DNA from: Succinivibrio dextrinosolvens DSM 3072
Lineage (GTDB): Bacteria > Pseudomonadota > Gammaproteobacteria > Enterobacterales > Succinivibrionaceae
Assembly (NCBI RefSeq): GCF_900167015.1
Contig: NZ_FUXX01000003.1
Span: 1 to 64,000, forward strand
Length of the DNA: 64,000 nucleotides
Direction: 5' to 3'
Part shown: positions 9,594 to 17,667 of the stretch, in pieces
Layout: each line of letters opens with the position of its first letter
Numbering within the stretch: the first letter of the stretch is position 1
Translations under genes and position numbers: made by a program
Notes under the pieces: model-generated
Told to the model about the DNA's origin: nothing
Databases searched by the model: none
Seen by the model: only the letters and a program-made list of their open reading frames with translations

Positions 9594-10397
9594 TTAGAAT
9601 GATAGAGAACCGTTAACAAAGAAGTTGGTTTCGTTTTCAAACTTCATCTTGCCAACATAGGTTCTGTTCTCATAGAACTTAATCTGTCTGTCGATATTGT
9701 AGCCAACACCAGCCTTGATTGATAACTGGCTGATTGGGGTAATCAGAGCATACAGATTAGCCTCATATCCCTTCTCAAAAGCGTAGGTTCTTGAGTTATC
9801 AAGATAGTAATGGCCGCCACGGATAGCACCGGCATCAGCGCCTACAGCAAATACCTCGGTAAATCTGTAGTTAACCATGGTTCTTGGATATGCAATTGAT
9901 GCTGATAAGCCCATATCTGATGGTTCTCTGTACTTAAGACCGATAATACCAAATCCGAAATTGTTAGCCTTGTTGAAAGAAACACCAGCACCAGCAATCA
10001 TTGACCAGTCGTTTTCAAAATCATAGGTTAATGCTGCAGTTGGAACCAGATCATAGCTCTTTGAAACCTTGATTTCATCTTCAAAACCAAATGACAGGTA
10101 GGTACCTACGGCATAACCTAGGTTACCAACAAGCTGGTCTGCATAGTTAACAGAACCATAGATCAGGTTAAGATCATCAAAACCTTCTTTTCTGTCGAAG
10201 TCATATGAGGTTCTCTTGTAACCAAAGCCGAAATGTTCATTCTTGGCATCAAAACCGTAAACAGAATATGAAGCCTTGTTTGAAGAGCCTTTTACATCAG
10301 CCTTAGATGAGAAATAGCCGTATGGAGTAATCTGCCATGCAGCAGATGCATTTAAGGAAAGAGCAACACCTAAAAATAGGAGAGATAATTTTTTCAT
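9594..10397 (-). CDS. Outer-membrane beta-barrel protein, unknown family
   Basis: The 267-residue product has a Sec signal peptide (residues 1-19, with ASA before the mature AWQITPYGYF). The rest alternates aromatic and hydrophobic with polar residues, as in beta strands, and ends in Phe (VNGSLSF), the usual signal for the BAM machinery. About 10-12 strands can be imagined. I do not recognise a named family; it could be a small porin, an adhesin-like OMP or a lipid channel. The upstream region holds a nested inverted repeat that covers the ribosome site, see the separate entry. It is transcribed alone. Confidence 0.7.
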   Translation of the reverse strand: MKKLSLLFLGVALSLNASAAWQITPYGYFSSKADVKGSSNKASYSVYGFDAKNEHFGFGYKRTSYDFDRKEGFDDLNLIYGSVNYADQLVGNLGYAVGTYLSFGFEDEIKVSKSYDLVPTAALTYDFENDWSMIAGAGVSFNKANNFGFGIIGLKYREPSDMGLSASIAYPRTMVNYRFTEVFAVGADAGAIRGGHYYLDNSRTYAFEKGYEANLYALITPISQLSIKAGVGYNIDRQIKFYENRTYVGKMKFENETNFFVNGSLSF

Positions 10398-10402
10398 AAT
10401 AC

Positions 10403-10482
10403 TAGGACCTTAATAAACAAGAAAATTTTTCCCTATTATATGAGCAAAGATCACAATTTCAATAGGAAAAAACAAGGTCCTA
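10403..10482 (-). promoter_or_regulatory. Nested inverted repeat upstream of the OMP gene, with CRP-like site in the loop
   Basis: Outer arms TAGGACCTT (10403-10411) and AAGGTCCTA (10474-10482) are perfectly complementary. Inside them, TTTTTCCCTATT and AATAGGAAAAA are also nearly complementary. On the minus-strand RNA the 3' outer arm holds the AAGG that would serve as ribosome site for the OMP gene, so folding could hide it. The loop contains, on the minus strand, TGTGATCTTTGCTCA, close to a CRP half-site pattern. Whether it acts as RNA leader or as DNA operator depends on the unknown transcription start. Confidence 0.5.
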
Positions 10483-10498
10483 TATTAGAGCAGGATAC

Positions 10499-10678
10499 TT
10501 AGGATAGGTGCAGATGCTTTACTCTCTGAGACTCCTCTGCTCTTTTACCGTCATTGAATCGGTCCAGAGTACCGACAAGATAACCTGTTACTCGTCTTAT
10601 TCTCTGGAAAGGAACTCCTGTACCGACACATCCTGAGTGATCTGGTCTTAAACGACTTATGTTCATCTGATTTCTCAT
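10499..10678 (-). CDS. Small NrdD C-terminal-tail-like protein (59 aa)
   Basis: A 59-codon gene in the gap upstream of the OMP gene. AAGGTG lies five bases before the ATG. The product contains GVPFQRIRRVTGYLVGTLD followed by RFNDGKRAEESQRVKH, which resembles the conserved C-terminal tail of anaerobic ribonucleotide reductase and the short stand-alone proteins annotated after it. Only one Cys (C17) is present, so a zinc ribbon or a glycyl-radical site cannot be formed within this peptide. It may be a regulatory or accessory peptide. Recognition is from memory of the motif RVTGYL..RFN.GK.AE..RVKH and not from a search. Confidence 0.65.
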   Translation of the reverse strand: MRNQMNISRLRPDHSGCVGTGVPFQRIRRVTGYLVGTLDRFNDGKRAEESQRVKHLHLS

Positions 10679-10771
10679 AAAGACACCTTATTAATATAGA
10701 GATAAAGTTCACAACATTTTGGAAATAACCTATCTATATATTAATTAAAAGAAAAACAGTTTTCAATTATT

Positions 10772-10790
10772 AGTAATAATTATTATTATC
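10772..10790. promoter_or_regulatory. Candidate Fur box
   Basis: The 19-mer AGTAATAATTATTATTATC, read on the minus strand, matches the classic GATAATGATAATCATTATC consensus at about 15 of 19 positions. It lies in the divergent promoter region between the NrdD-like small gene and the retropepsin operon. The region is very AT-rich, so a chance match is possible. Confidence 0.35.
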
Positions 10791-10977
10791 ATTTACAGCT
10801 AATCGAGATCTAAGTCAACAAAATTACAATGAGAATCCCAAACAATCAAACAAGCAAAAAAATAGAAAAAATCAACTAAATTATTTTAAATAATTTTGGC
10901 CAATGCTTAATCGCCATCTGTGATTTGTGCTATATTTCACGGTTGGAAATTTCCACATAATAGTATGGACAATAAAA

Positions 10978-12075
10978 ATGCGTCTTAATGCAAAATTACT
11001 AGCCACTGCCGTTTTTTTTGTTTGCCAGTCTGCTTTGGCAACATCTTCAGATGAAGATTTAAATGATAAATTCACCAAACTTAATGGAACCATTGACAGC
11101 ATCAATGGGGAGTTAAATTCTCAGAGAGCTACTTTAAGCGGACTCAAATCTGAAATTGAGAATGCTAATTTAAAGCTGCACAGACAGGTTTTAGAAGAAC
11201 TAAAATCAGTACAGAGACAGAATCAGTATGTATACGATGCTATTCTTGCAGAACGCGAAAGCCTTGGAGGAAAGATGATTAAACCTCTGCGCAACTATAA
11301 TCTGCAGACTCCTGACGGAAAGATGATTTTAGGTCAGAAAGAATATGTTTATGTAAAGGAAGCAAACGCAACCATCGATGCCCGTATCGATACCGGTGCA
11401 TCCCAGTCTTCCATCAGCGCCTCAGATGTTGTTGAATTTGAACGAAACGGAAAGAAGTGGCTTCGTTTTAATATTGTTCACAATGACCGTACTATCAATG
11501 TTGAAGCACCATATGTAAAACAGACCAGATTAAGACAGTCTTCAATTGACGGTTACAGCTACCGTTCAGTTGTTAAACTGAATATCAAAATCGGCGACTA
11601 TTCAACCGAAGCTGAGTTCAACCTGATTGACAGAACTCAGATGCAGTTTGCCCTGCTGATCGGCAGAAACCTTCTGACAGACATTGCTGTAGTTGATGTA
11701 TCAAGAAACAATGTTCAGAAACGTGCAGACAAGGATGGACTGCTGATTATCTCTATTGATGATTACGTAGATAACAAAAAGAAAGGTATCGATGTAAATC
11801 AGAAATATGACGAGATGCAGAAAGAAAATGCAGGCGGTCAGATTGCTACCCTGTCAGCAGACAAGGCACAGAGTCTTGGAACCAATCCTGATAAGGCTTT
11901 ACCATCTGTCAGAGATAAGATTGAAACAGAAAATGGAAGCAAGCCTACCATTAAGAAAGATCCTGTAAAGAAGACTAATGACGAAAAGAAAAAAGATGAG
12001 AAGAAAAAAGAACTGACTGAGAAAGAAAAGGCAGCTTTAGAGCTATCTAAGAATTCTAAAAAGAGTCGTTCATAA
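10978..12075 (+). CDS. Secreted retropepsin-like (RimB/'ATP-dependent zinc protease') domain protein
   Basis: A 365-residue periplasmic protein. The signal peptide is residues 1-21 (SALA, then TSSDED); I chose the ATG at 10978 because the upstream in-frame start would bury it. Residues about 25-95 look like a coiled coil. A retropepsin-like domain of the Pfam Zn_protease/RimB type spans about 105-250, with the catalytic motif DTGAS (D138) and a later ALLIGRNLL strand. A charged Lys/Glu-rich tail closes it (about 310-365). In the cytoplasmic relative RimB the domain trims poly-glutamate from ribosomal protein S6. Here it is exported and encoded with an ATP-grasp ligase and a transglutaminase-like membrane protein. 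Confidence 0.85.
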   Translation: MRLNAKLLATAVFFVCQSALATSSDEDLNDKFTKLNGTIDSINGELNSQRATLSGLKSEIENANLKLHRQVLEELKSVQRQNQYVYDAILAERESLGGKMIKPLRNYNLQTPDGKMILGQKEYVYVKEANATIDARIDTGASQSSISASDVVEFERNGKKWLRFNIVHNDRTINVEAPYVKQTRLRQSSIDGYSYRSVVKLNIKIGDYSTEAEFNLIDRTQMQFALLIGRNLLTDIAVVDVSRNNVQKRADKDGLLIISIDDYVDNKKKGIDVNQKYDEMQKENAGGQIATLSADKAQSLGTNPDKALPSVRDKIETENGSKPTIKKDPVKKTNDEKKKDEKKKELTEKEKAALELSKNSKKSRS

Positions 12076-12099
12076 TATACTGATTATCAAGGATAAAAA

Positions 12100-13776
12100 A
12101 TGGTTTCCCGCGGAATATTTTATTTTGTTACAGCAATTCTTTTTCTTGCAGGTATTTTGCTGATTGCCTATCAGAGAATCACCTTCAATGTTCCATTCGT
12201 TCCTAATCTGGCCAGAGAAATCTGGACTGTAGAGGCTAAGGTTGAATTTGAGCCAAACATTGGCGAGGCCAGTGAGGTTAAGCTTTCACTGCCAGCAGTT
12301 CAGCCAGGATTCACACAGCTACAGCAGAACACCGCTTCTCTTGGTTACGGTGTTAACTATGTAAAAAAAGACGGAACCACCTTTGTAGAATGGACCAAGA
12401 GAAATCCTCAGGGATTACAGATCCTTTACTATACAGCTGATATTCTTGTTGATGAGAAATCACAGGAAAGCTCAATGATTGTTCCAGCTTTAATTGAGAA
12501 CGTTGAATCTGAACCATATGCAACAGCAATGAGAGAGATTGCCTCAACCGCAAGTTCAAGAAGTTCAAATCCATACTCATTTGCAAATCAGATTATTCAC
12601 GAGCTTTCACTTGATAATGAAATCACTTCTCTGCTTTTATCAAAATACTCAAAGCCTGAGCTTCTGGTTCACATTCTGAATCTAGGTCATGTTCACGCAA
12701 GAACCGTGGGTGTGCTTGATCTTAAAGATGGAAGAAGAAATCAGAGACTACACAATTATGTAGCAGTTTTTGACAAGACAGAATACAAGATTTTTGATCC
12801 AAATAACGGTCACAGCGGTCTGAAGAAAAACCAGATTATCTGGACAGATAACGGTACTTCTCTTCTTGATGTTGCAGGCGGTAAGCATGCATCTGTAAGC
12901 TTCACAACTATCAGCAACTCTGTAAGTGCTATTGAAGCAGGTAACAGAAAGGCAAATATCGATATGGTTGCAGGTGAAGAGCTGATTCCATTCTCTCTTC
13001 AGGCACTTCCTGTTGAAGAGCAGTCTCTGTTCAAGACTCTGCTACTGCTTCCTATCGGTGTGGTTATCGTTGTATTCCTTCGTGTTATCGTTGGTATCAA
13101 GACCTCTGGTACCTTCATGCCTGTTCTGATTGCAATGTCATTCCTTCAGACTTCATTATGGATTGGTCTGATTGGCTTCGTATCAATTGTAGGCGTAGGT
13201 CTGATTGTGCGCTCCTGGCTGTCGCATCTTAATCTGCTGCTTGTAGCCAGAATTTCGGCTGTTATTATCACAGTTATTGCGCTGATTGGATTTATATCAT
13301 TCTTTACCTACAAGATCGGTCTTACCGAGGGTGTTAAGATTACATTCTTCCCTATGATTATTCTGTCATGGACAATTGAGAGAATGAGTATTCTGTGGGA
13401 AGAGGAAGGCTATAAGGAAGTTATCAAGCAGGGTGGCGGCTCACTGTTTGTTGCAGTATGTGCATACCTGACAATGAGCAGCTTCTTCATCCAGCACCTA
13501 AGCTTCAACTTCTTAGGTCTGCAGCTGATTCTTCTGGCTTTAGTTCTTATTATGGGTAACTATACCGGCTTCAGACTGTCTGAAATGAAGAGATTCAAGC
13601 CTCTTGCTGTACAGATCAAGAACTATAGAAACGGTGATGAGACCGAGCTTGAGGCTGTAAGATTAAAAGAAGAATTAAAAGAGATTAAGGCTGATCCTCA
13701 TAACACCTACAGAACCTGGAAGAAACAGGCTCAGCACATGGTTGAAGAGGAAGAAACAAAGAAGGATCATGAATAA
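12100..13776 (+). CDS. Inactive-transglutaminase / 7TM fusion membrane protein
   Basis: A 558-residue inner-membrane protein of the UUP1-type family (Pfam 7TM_transglut with an N-terminal transglutaminase-like part). One signal-anchor helix (about 5-25) precedes a periplasmic region. Within it, about 150-290 resembles a transglutaminase fold, here without an evident Cys-His-Asp triad. At least six, probably seven, helices follow between about 305 and 500, then a charged cytoplasmic tail. AAGGA precedes the ATG, and the stop overlaps the next gene's ATG (TAATG). The conserved trio with retropepsin and ATP-grasp suggests a transenvelope peptide or glutamate modification pathway, unproven here. 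Confidence 0.85.
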   Translation: MVSRGIFYFVTAILFLAGILLIAYQRITFNVPFVPNLAREIWTVEAKVEFEPNIGEASEVKLSLPAVQPGFTQLQQNTASLGYGVNYVKKDGTTFVEWTKRNPQGLQILYYTADILVDEKSQESSMIVPALIENVESEPYATAMREIASTASSRSSNPYSFANQIIHELSLDNEITSLLLSKYSKPELLVHILNLGHVHARTVGVLDLKDGRRNQRLHNYVAVFDKTEYKIFDPNNGHSGLKKNQIIWTDNGTSLLDVAGGKHASVSFTTISNSVSAIEAGNRKANIDMVAGEELIPFSLQALPVEEQSLFKTLLLLPIGVVIVVFLRVIVGIKTSGTFMPVLIAMSFLQTSLWIGLIGFVSIVGVGLIVRSWLSHLNLLLVARISAVIITVIALIGFISFFTYKIGLTEGVKITFFPMIILSWTIERMSILWEEEGYKEVIKQGGGSLFVAVCAYLTMSSFFIQHLSFNFLGLQLILLALVLIMGNYTGFRLSEMKRFKPLAVQIKNYRNGDETELEAVRLKEELKEIKADPHNTYRTWKKQAQHMVEEEETKKDHE

Positions 13777-14771
13777 TGGATCTTCTTAAAAAGTTAAAAG
13801 ATTTTAAAAACCGTTATGCGTCTCCATTTGAAATGAGAGACGACGGTATCATGGGAATGAACCAGCGTAATGTCAATTACATTGGCAGATACAACAAGCG
13901 TTCCCTGTTTCCTCTGGTTGATAACAAGCTTTTAACCAAAAAGATTGCACTTGAAAACCATGTAAATACACCTGTACTGATTGGTTCAGTTGAGAACCAG
14001 CATCAGGTTGAGGATATCTTCAATATTATCGGTGAGCATACAGAGTTCTGTATCAAGCCTGCTCACGGTTCAGGCGGTAAGGGAATTCTGGTTATCAAGG
14101 ACAGATCAAAGACCTCAGGAAACTTTATTAAGGCTTCAGGTCAGGAAATTCCTACTCATGAGCTGAAAAGACATATCACCAATATTCTGGCTGGTCTATT
14201 CTCATTAGGAGGAAAACAGGATATCGCCTTAATTGAGGATCTGATTCACTTTGATAATGTTTTTTCAGGCTACAGCTATGATGGTGTTCCTGATACACGT
14301 GTGATTGTGTTCCAGGGCTTCCCTATCATGAGTATGATGAGACTTTCAACTGCTGCATCAGATGGAAAGGCAAATCTGCATCAGGGTGCCGTAGGTGTTG
14401 GTATCTGTCTGAGAACAGGACGTGCAGTTCGTGCTGTACAGTTCAATGAACCGGTCTCTATTCATCCTGATACCGACAAGGATTTAAGTCAGCTTAAGGT
14501 GCCTCACTGGCATCAGGTTTTAGAGCTGGCCTCATCCTGCTATGACATGTCTGGACTTGGATATATCGGAACAGATATCGTTCTTGATAGAGACAGAGGT
14601 CCAATGCTTCTTGAGCTTAATGCCCGTCCAGGTCTTGCAATTCAGATCTGTAACAACGCTGGACTTCTGCCAAGACTGCGTCTGATAGAGGCAATTACCA
14701 AAAAACATCGACTCTCAATCAAGGAGAGAGTCGCATTCTCAATGGAACACTTTGGTGTTTTCAACGAATAA
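13776..14771 (+). CDS. ATP-grasp alpha-L-glutamate ligase-like protein (RimK-related)
   Basis: A 331-residue cytoplasmic ATP-grasp enzyme of the RimK-related family that accompanies 7TM-transglutaminase proteins. Visible features are the phosphate-binding loop KPAHGSGGKGILVIKD (around residues 98-113), and the C-terminal magnesium ligands in GTDIVLDRDRG followed by LLELNARPGLAIQ, where E and N coordinate metal. It would ligate an amino acid to a peptide or small molecule using ATP. It overlaps the upstream gene by one base and is followed by a strong terminator, so it closes the three-gene operon. The substrate is unknown. Confidence 0.9.
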   Translation: MDLLKKLKDFKNRYASPFEMRDDGIMGMNQRNVNYIGRYNKRSLFPLVDNKLLTKKIALENHVNTPVLIGSVENQHQVEDIFNIIGEHTEFCIKPAHGSGGKGILVIKDRSKTSGNFIKASGQEIPTHELKRHITNILAGLFSLGGKQDIALIEDLIHFDNVFSGYSYDGVPDTRVIVFQGFPIMSMMRLSTAASDGKANLHQGAVGVGICLRTGRAVRAVQFNEPVSIHPDTDKDLSQLKVPHWHQVLELASSCYDMSGLGYIGTDIVLDRDRGPMLLELNARPGLAIQICNNAGLLPRLRLIEAITKKHRLSIKERVAFSMEHFGVFNE

Positions 14772-14776
14772 TCCCC

Positions 14777-14815
14777 AAAACCACGGAGCAATACCGTGGT
14801 TTTCTTGATTTTTCT
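14777..14815 (+). terminator. Rho-independent terminator of the retropepsin/7TM/ATP-grasp operon
   Basis: AAAACCACGG, loop AGCAATA, CCGTGGTTTT: a perfect 10-bp stem six bases after the ATP-grasp stop, followed by a T-rich stretch. Confidence 0.85.
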
Positions 14816-14894
14816 CTAAGAATCAAAAAATTATTGATTTTCTTTAATCTGCGTTTCATTTTTGTTACAGGTAAGTTTGGTATACTACAGTCAT

Positions 14895-15725
14895 ATGAAA
14901 ATAGTGTCTTTATTACTTATACCGTTAGCATTATCCTGCTGGGAAGTTGCAGACGCATCAGAGATAAGCGTATGCAATCTTTCCTACAGACCTAAAACAA
15001 ATGAAACCGCATTTGCTGCGGTAGGCTCATCTCTGAAAATTGCTGATGAAACCTGCACCAATCATTACCTGATAATTCCATTTGATACAGTATCAAACGC
15101 AATTACCATCCCTCAGGGAGAATACAGAGCACTTCAGCTCGATGAGGAAGAGGTTCTATTTTCAACTGACAACGGAGCTGGTCAGAAAGTTAAAAGCTGC
15201 CCTGTCTGTGATCCGATTGATTATCTTGTCATAAGAAAAAAGACACCAAAGACACTGTGCGTAAAGTCGGCTCTGAAGGTAAATTCATGTGCAGTCGATG
15301 ATGCCATAAGCTATGTTGTAACCAAGAAAAGCCATACAACTGAAGGGCTGTGTGCCCCATCGCTGGTTTACTTCGGACGCGACGGTAATACATTAAAGTT
15401 TGCTGTAAATGACTGCACCTCAATTTCAAAACCAACTTTAAGCTACGATCTGAGCCTTGGAGATGAAATCAGATTTTTAGATGAGCAGATTAAAATCATC
15501 AAGGCAGACAACAAGGGTATCTTCTACTCAAGAATGGAGCCTCCAGTACTAAAGGTAAATGATTTACTGACAAAAGAACAGCTTGAACAGGAACTTAGTC
15601 AGAAACAGAATAACAAAACAGCCTCCACTGATGATAAAATAGTTCCTACACAAAATGAAACCGGAGCTCCTCAGAATGAGGATGAACCCCCACAAAGCTC
15701 CGAGTTACAGAATACCGTTCAGTAA
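14895..15725 (+). CDS. Secreted/periplasmic hypothetical protein, Cys-containing
   Basis: A 276-residue protein that I do not recognise. It has a signal peptide (about 1-21, MKIVSLLLIPLALSC then ADASE); I chose ATG 14895 because the alternative upstream start is TTG and would place 11 residues before it. The mature part has eight or nine cysteines, among them CPVCDP and several pairs around Leu-Cys-Val, suggesting disulfides. Two stretches (PIDYLVIRKKTPKTLCV and AISYVVTKKSHTTEGLC) look like an internal repeat. The last 50 residues are Gln/Asn/Pro-rich and probably disordered. It lies 34 bp before yciB and may share its transcript. Confidence 0.65.
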   Translation: MKIVSLLLIPLALSCWEVADASEISVCNLSYRPKTNETAFAAVGSSLKIADETCTNHYLIIPFDTVSNAITIPQGEYRALQLDEEEVLFSTDNGAGQKVKSCPVCDPIDYLVIRKKTPKTLCVKSALKVNSCAVDDAISYVVTKKSHTTEGLCAPSLVYFGRDGNTLKFAVNDCTSISKPTLSYDLSLGDEIRFLDEQIKIIKADNKGIFYSRMEPPVLKVNDLLTKEQLEQELSQKQNNKTASTDDKIVPTQNETGAPQNEDEPPQSSELQNTVQ

Positions 15726-15758
15726 GAAACGGAAATCACAACATAAATTGGGAATAAC

Positions 15759-16340
15759 ATGTTAAAAGTATTACAGTTTCTACCTGTCATTTTATGGTTT
15801 ATAACCTACAAAATGACATCTAATCTGATTTTATCTACAGCTGTAATTGTTGTAGCCTGCGTTATTGCGACAGCAGTTGAATATGCAATGACCAAACAGC
15901 TTTCAAGAATGCAGATTTTTTTAGTTGCAGCTGTTCTGCTGTTCGGTCTGCCAACAGTTCTCTTGAATGATCCATCAATTATCAAGTGGAAGGTTACAGT
16001 AGTGAACTTTCTGTTCGCCGCTACTATTTTTGTGTTCCAGTTTATCCTGAAGAAAAATCCATTTGCCTTCCTGTTTGAGAAGGAGCTGCCACTGCCACAG
16101 GAAGCCTATAACACACTAAGTGTATGGTGGATGGTTTTCTTTGTAGCAGCAGGTCTTTTAAATATCGTTATCGCATTCTATCTACCTGCACTTATCGGTG
16201 TAACCGAGGTAGAGGCAGAAGAAATTTGGGTTGATTACAAAACCTTCGGTAACGCAATTTTAAATGGTATTTTTGCGTTAATCTGCGGTTTTGTGCTGTT
16301 AAAAAAATACCCAGACATAATTAAAAACATTGAAAAATAG
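15759..16340 (+). CDS. yciB: Inner membrane-spanning protein YciB (septation protein A family)
   Basis: A 193-residue integral membrane protein with five helices. Matching stretches to YciB/IspA-type proteins include the N-terminal LQFLPVILWFITYK, the central IIKWKVTVVNFLFAATIFVFQ and the later AWWMVFF-like helix with WVDYKTFGNAILN. The family interacts with the elongation and division machinery and affects envelope integrity. An insertion of about ten acidic residues (GVTEVEAEE) precedes WVDYKTFG, longer than in E. coli. It sits 18 bp before galU. Confidence 0.85.
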   Translation: MLKVLQFLPVILWFITYKMTSNLILSTAVIVVACVIATAVEYAMTKQLSRMQIFLVAAVLLFGLPTVLLNDPSIIKWKVTVVNFLFAATIFVFQFILKKNPFAFLFEKELPLPQEAYNTLSVWWMVFFVAAGLLNIVIAFYLPALIGVTEVEAEEIWVDYKTFGNAILNGIFALICGFVLLKKYPDIIKNIEK

Positions 16341-16358
16341 AATATTTGGAGTATAAAA

Positions 16359-17267
16359 ATGCCAGATCAGAATTACGGAAACATTAAATATGCTGTTATC
16401 CCTGTCGCAGGACTGGGTACCCGTTTATTACCTGCAACCAAGGCCATTCCAAAGGAGATGATTCCTCTGGTTGACAAGCCTCTTATTCAGTATGTTGTAA
16501 ACGAGGCAATTGAGGCAAACATTAAAAACATCGTTCTGGTAACTCATGCTTCAAAGAATGCCATTGAAAACCATTTCGATACCTCTTTCGAGTTGGAAGC
16601 AACATTGGAAAAGCGTGTTAAAAGACAGCTTTTAGCAGAGATTCAGAACATTATTCCAAATGATGTTTCAATTCTGAATGTACGTCAGGGTGAATCAAAG
16701 GGCTTGGCTCACGCAATCTCATGTGCCTTCCCTATCGTAGGAAAGAATCCTTTTGCAGTTATTCTTCCAGATGTAATCATTGATGACATGGCATCTGATC
16801 TTAAGAAAGACAACCTGTCTGCCATGGTTAGAAAATTTGAATCAACCGGTGCACCTCAGATTATGGTTGAGAAGGTTCCTCACGAGAGTGTTTCAAGCTA
16901 CGGTATTGTAAACATTGAGGGCAAGGTATTAAAGCCAGGTGAATCCTGCAAGATCAAGGATATGGTTGAAAAACCAAAGCTTGAAGAGGCTCCTTCTGAT
17001 CTAGCTGTTGTAGGTCGTTATGTACTGCCAGCAGAAATCTGGTCACTGTTCAAGAAGACACCTATTGGTGCAGGTGGAGAGTTCCAGCTGACAGATACCA
17101 TCGAAATTCTGATGCAGATGATGGATATCGAGGCTTATAATATCGTCGGTAAATCACATGACTGCGGTAATAAGCTGGGTTATGTTGAAACCTTTATTGA
17201 ATATGCTATGAGAAATCCTGATTTAGCACCTTCATTAAAGGATTTTGTAAAAAAACTGCTTAAATAA
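16359..17267 (+). CDS. galU: UTP--glucose-1-phosphate uridylyltransferase
   Basis: Makes UDP-glucose for LPS, capsule, trehalose and glucan synthesis. The 302-residue protein has the nucleotide-binding signature [18 protein letters not shown] near its N-terminus, the uridine-contact stretch [11 protein letters not shown], the catalytic [10 protein letters not shown] motif, and the [21 protein letters not shown] region. Length is normal for GalU. It is followed by a strong terminator. Together with the GT2/GtrA genes at the left it may supply sugar for envelope decoration. Confidence 0.96.
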   Translation: MPDQNYGNIKYAVIPVAGLGTRLLPATKAIPKEMIPLVDKPLIQYVVNEAIEANIKNIVLVTHASKNAIENHFDTSFELEATLEKRVKRQLLAEIQNIIPNDVSILNVRQGESKGLAHAISCAFPIVGKNPFAVILPDVIIDDMASDLKKDNLSAMVRKFESTGAPQIMVEKVPHESVSSYGIVNIEGKVLKPGESCKIKDMVEKPKLEEAPSDLAVVGRYVLPAEIWSLFKKTPIGAGGEFQLTDTIEILMQMMDIEAYNIVGKSHDCGNKLGYVETFIEYAMRNPDLAPSLKDFVKKLLK

Positions 17268-17284
17268 AACAGTATTTATTGTAG

Positions 17285-17318
17285 AAAGCAGCTAACTAAA
17301 CAAATTAGCTGCTTTTTT
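17285..17318 (+). terminator. Rho-independent terminator after galU
   Basis: AAAGCAGCTAA and TTAGCTGCTTT form an 11-bp stem with a 9-nt loop, ending in a six-T run, 17 bp after the galU stop. Confidence 0.9.
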
Positions 17319-17409
17319 CATTTAAAATCACCTAAACTTTCAGTAAAAGTCAGGTAACGCACAGACTAAGGATTATTCACAATTTTTTTGTTTGAAATCG
17401 AGTTTGACT

Positions 17410-17667
17410 ATGAACAGTAAACACAATCATTATGCAAAGAAATTTGTTCAGATGGATAAGGAAGCACTATATACGCTGATCCTTTCTCTGGTGATATTCG
17501 TATTTTTCTGGGGAGCTATTTTTTTACTGCAGAACTGTCAGGCAACACTATGGCAGATGCCTTTATGGTTTGTAATCTCCTGCATCGGGGGCTACCTGCT
17601 TTCTGTTGTAGGAGTAGCTGTACTGATTAAATACTTTATGAAAGACTTTGATTTGGAAGATAAATAA
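17410..17667 (+). CDS. yhdT: YhdT-family membrane protein (DUF997)
   Basis: An 85-residue protein with two hydrophobic helices (about 20-42 and 52-76), the second after a GGYLLSVVG stretch. It ends directly before panF with no gap, which is the conserved yhdT-panF arrangement of gammaproteobacteria. Function is not known; it may assist the symporter. I chose ATG 17410 over a TTG six codons earlier. The ribosome site is weak. Confidence 0.8.
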   Translation: MNSKHNHYAKKFVQMDKEALYTLILSLVIFVFFWGAIFLLQNCQATLWQMPLWFVISCIGGYLLSVVGVAVLIKYFMKDFDLEDK

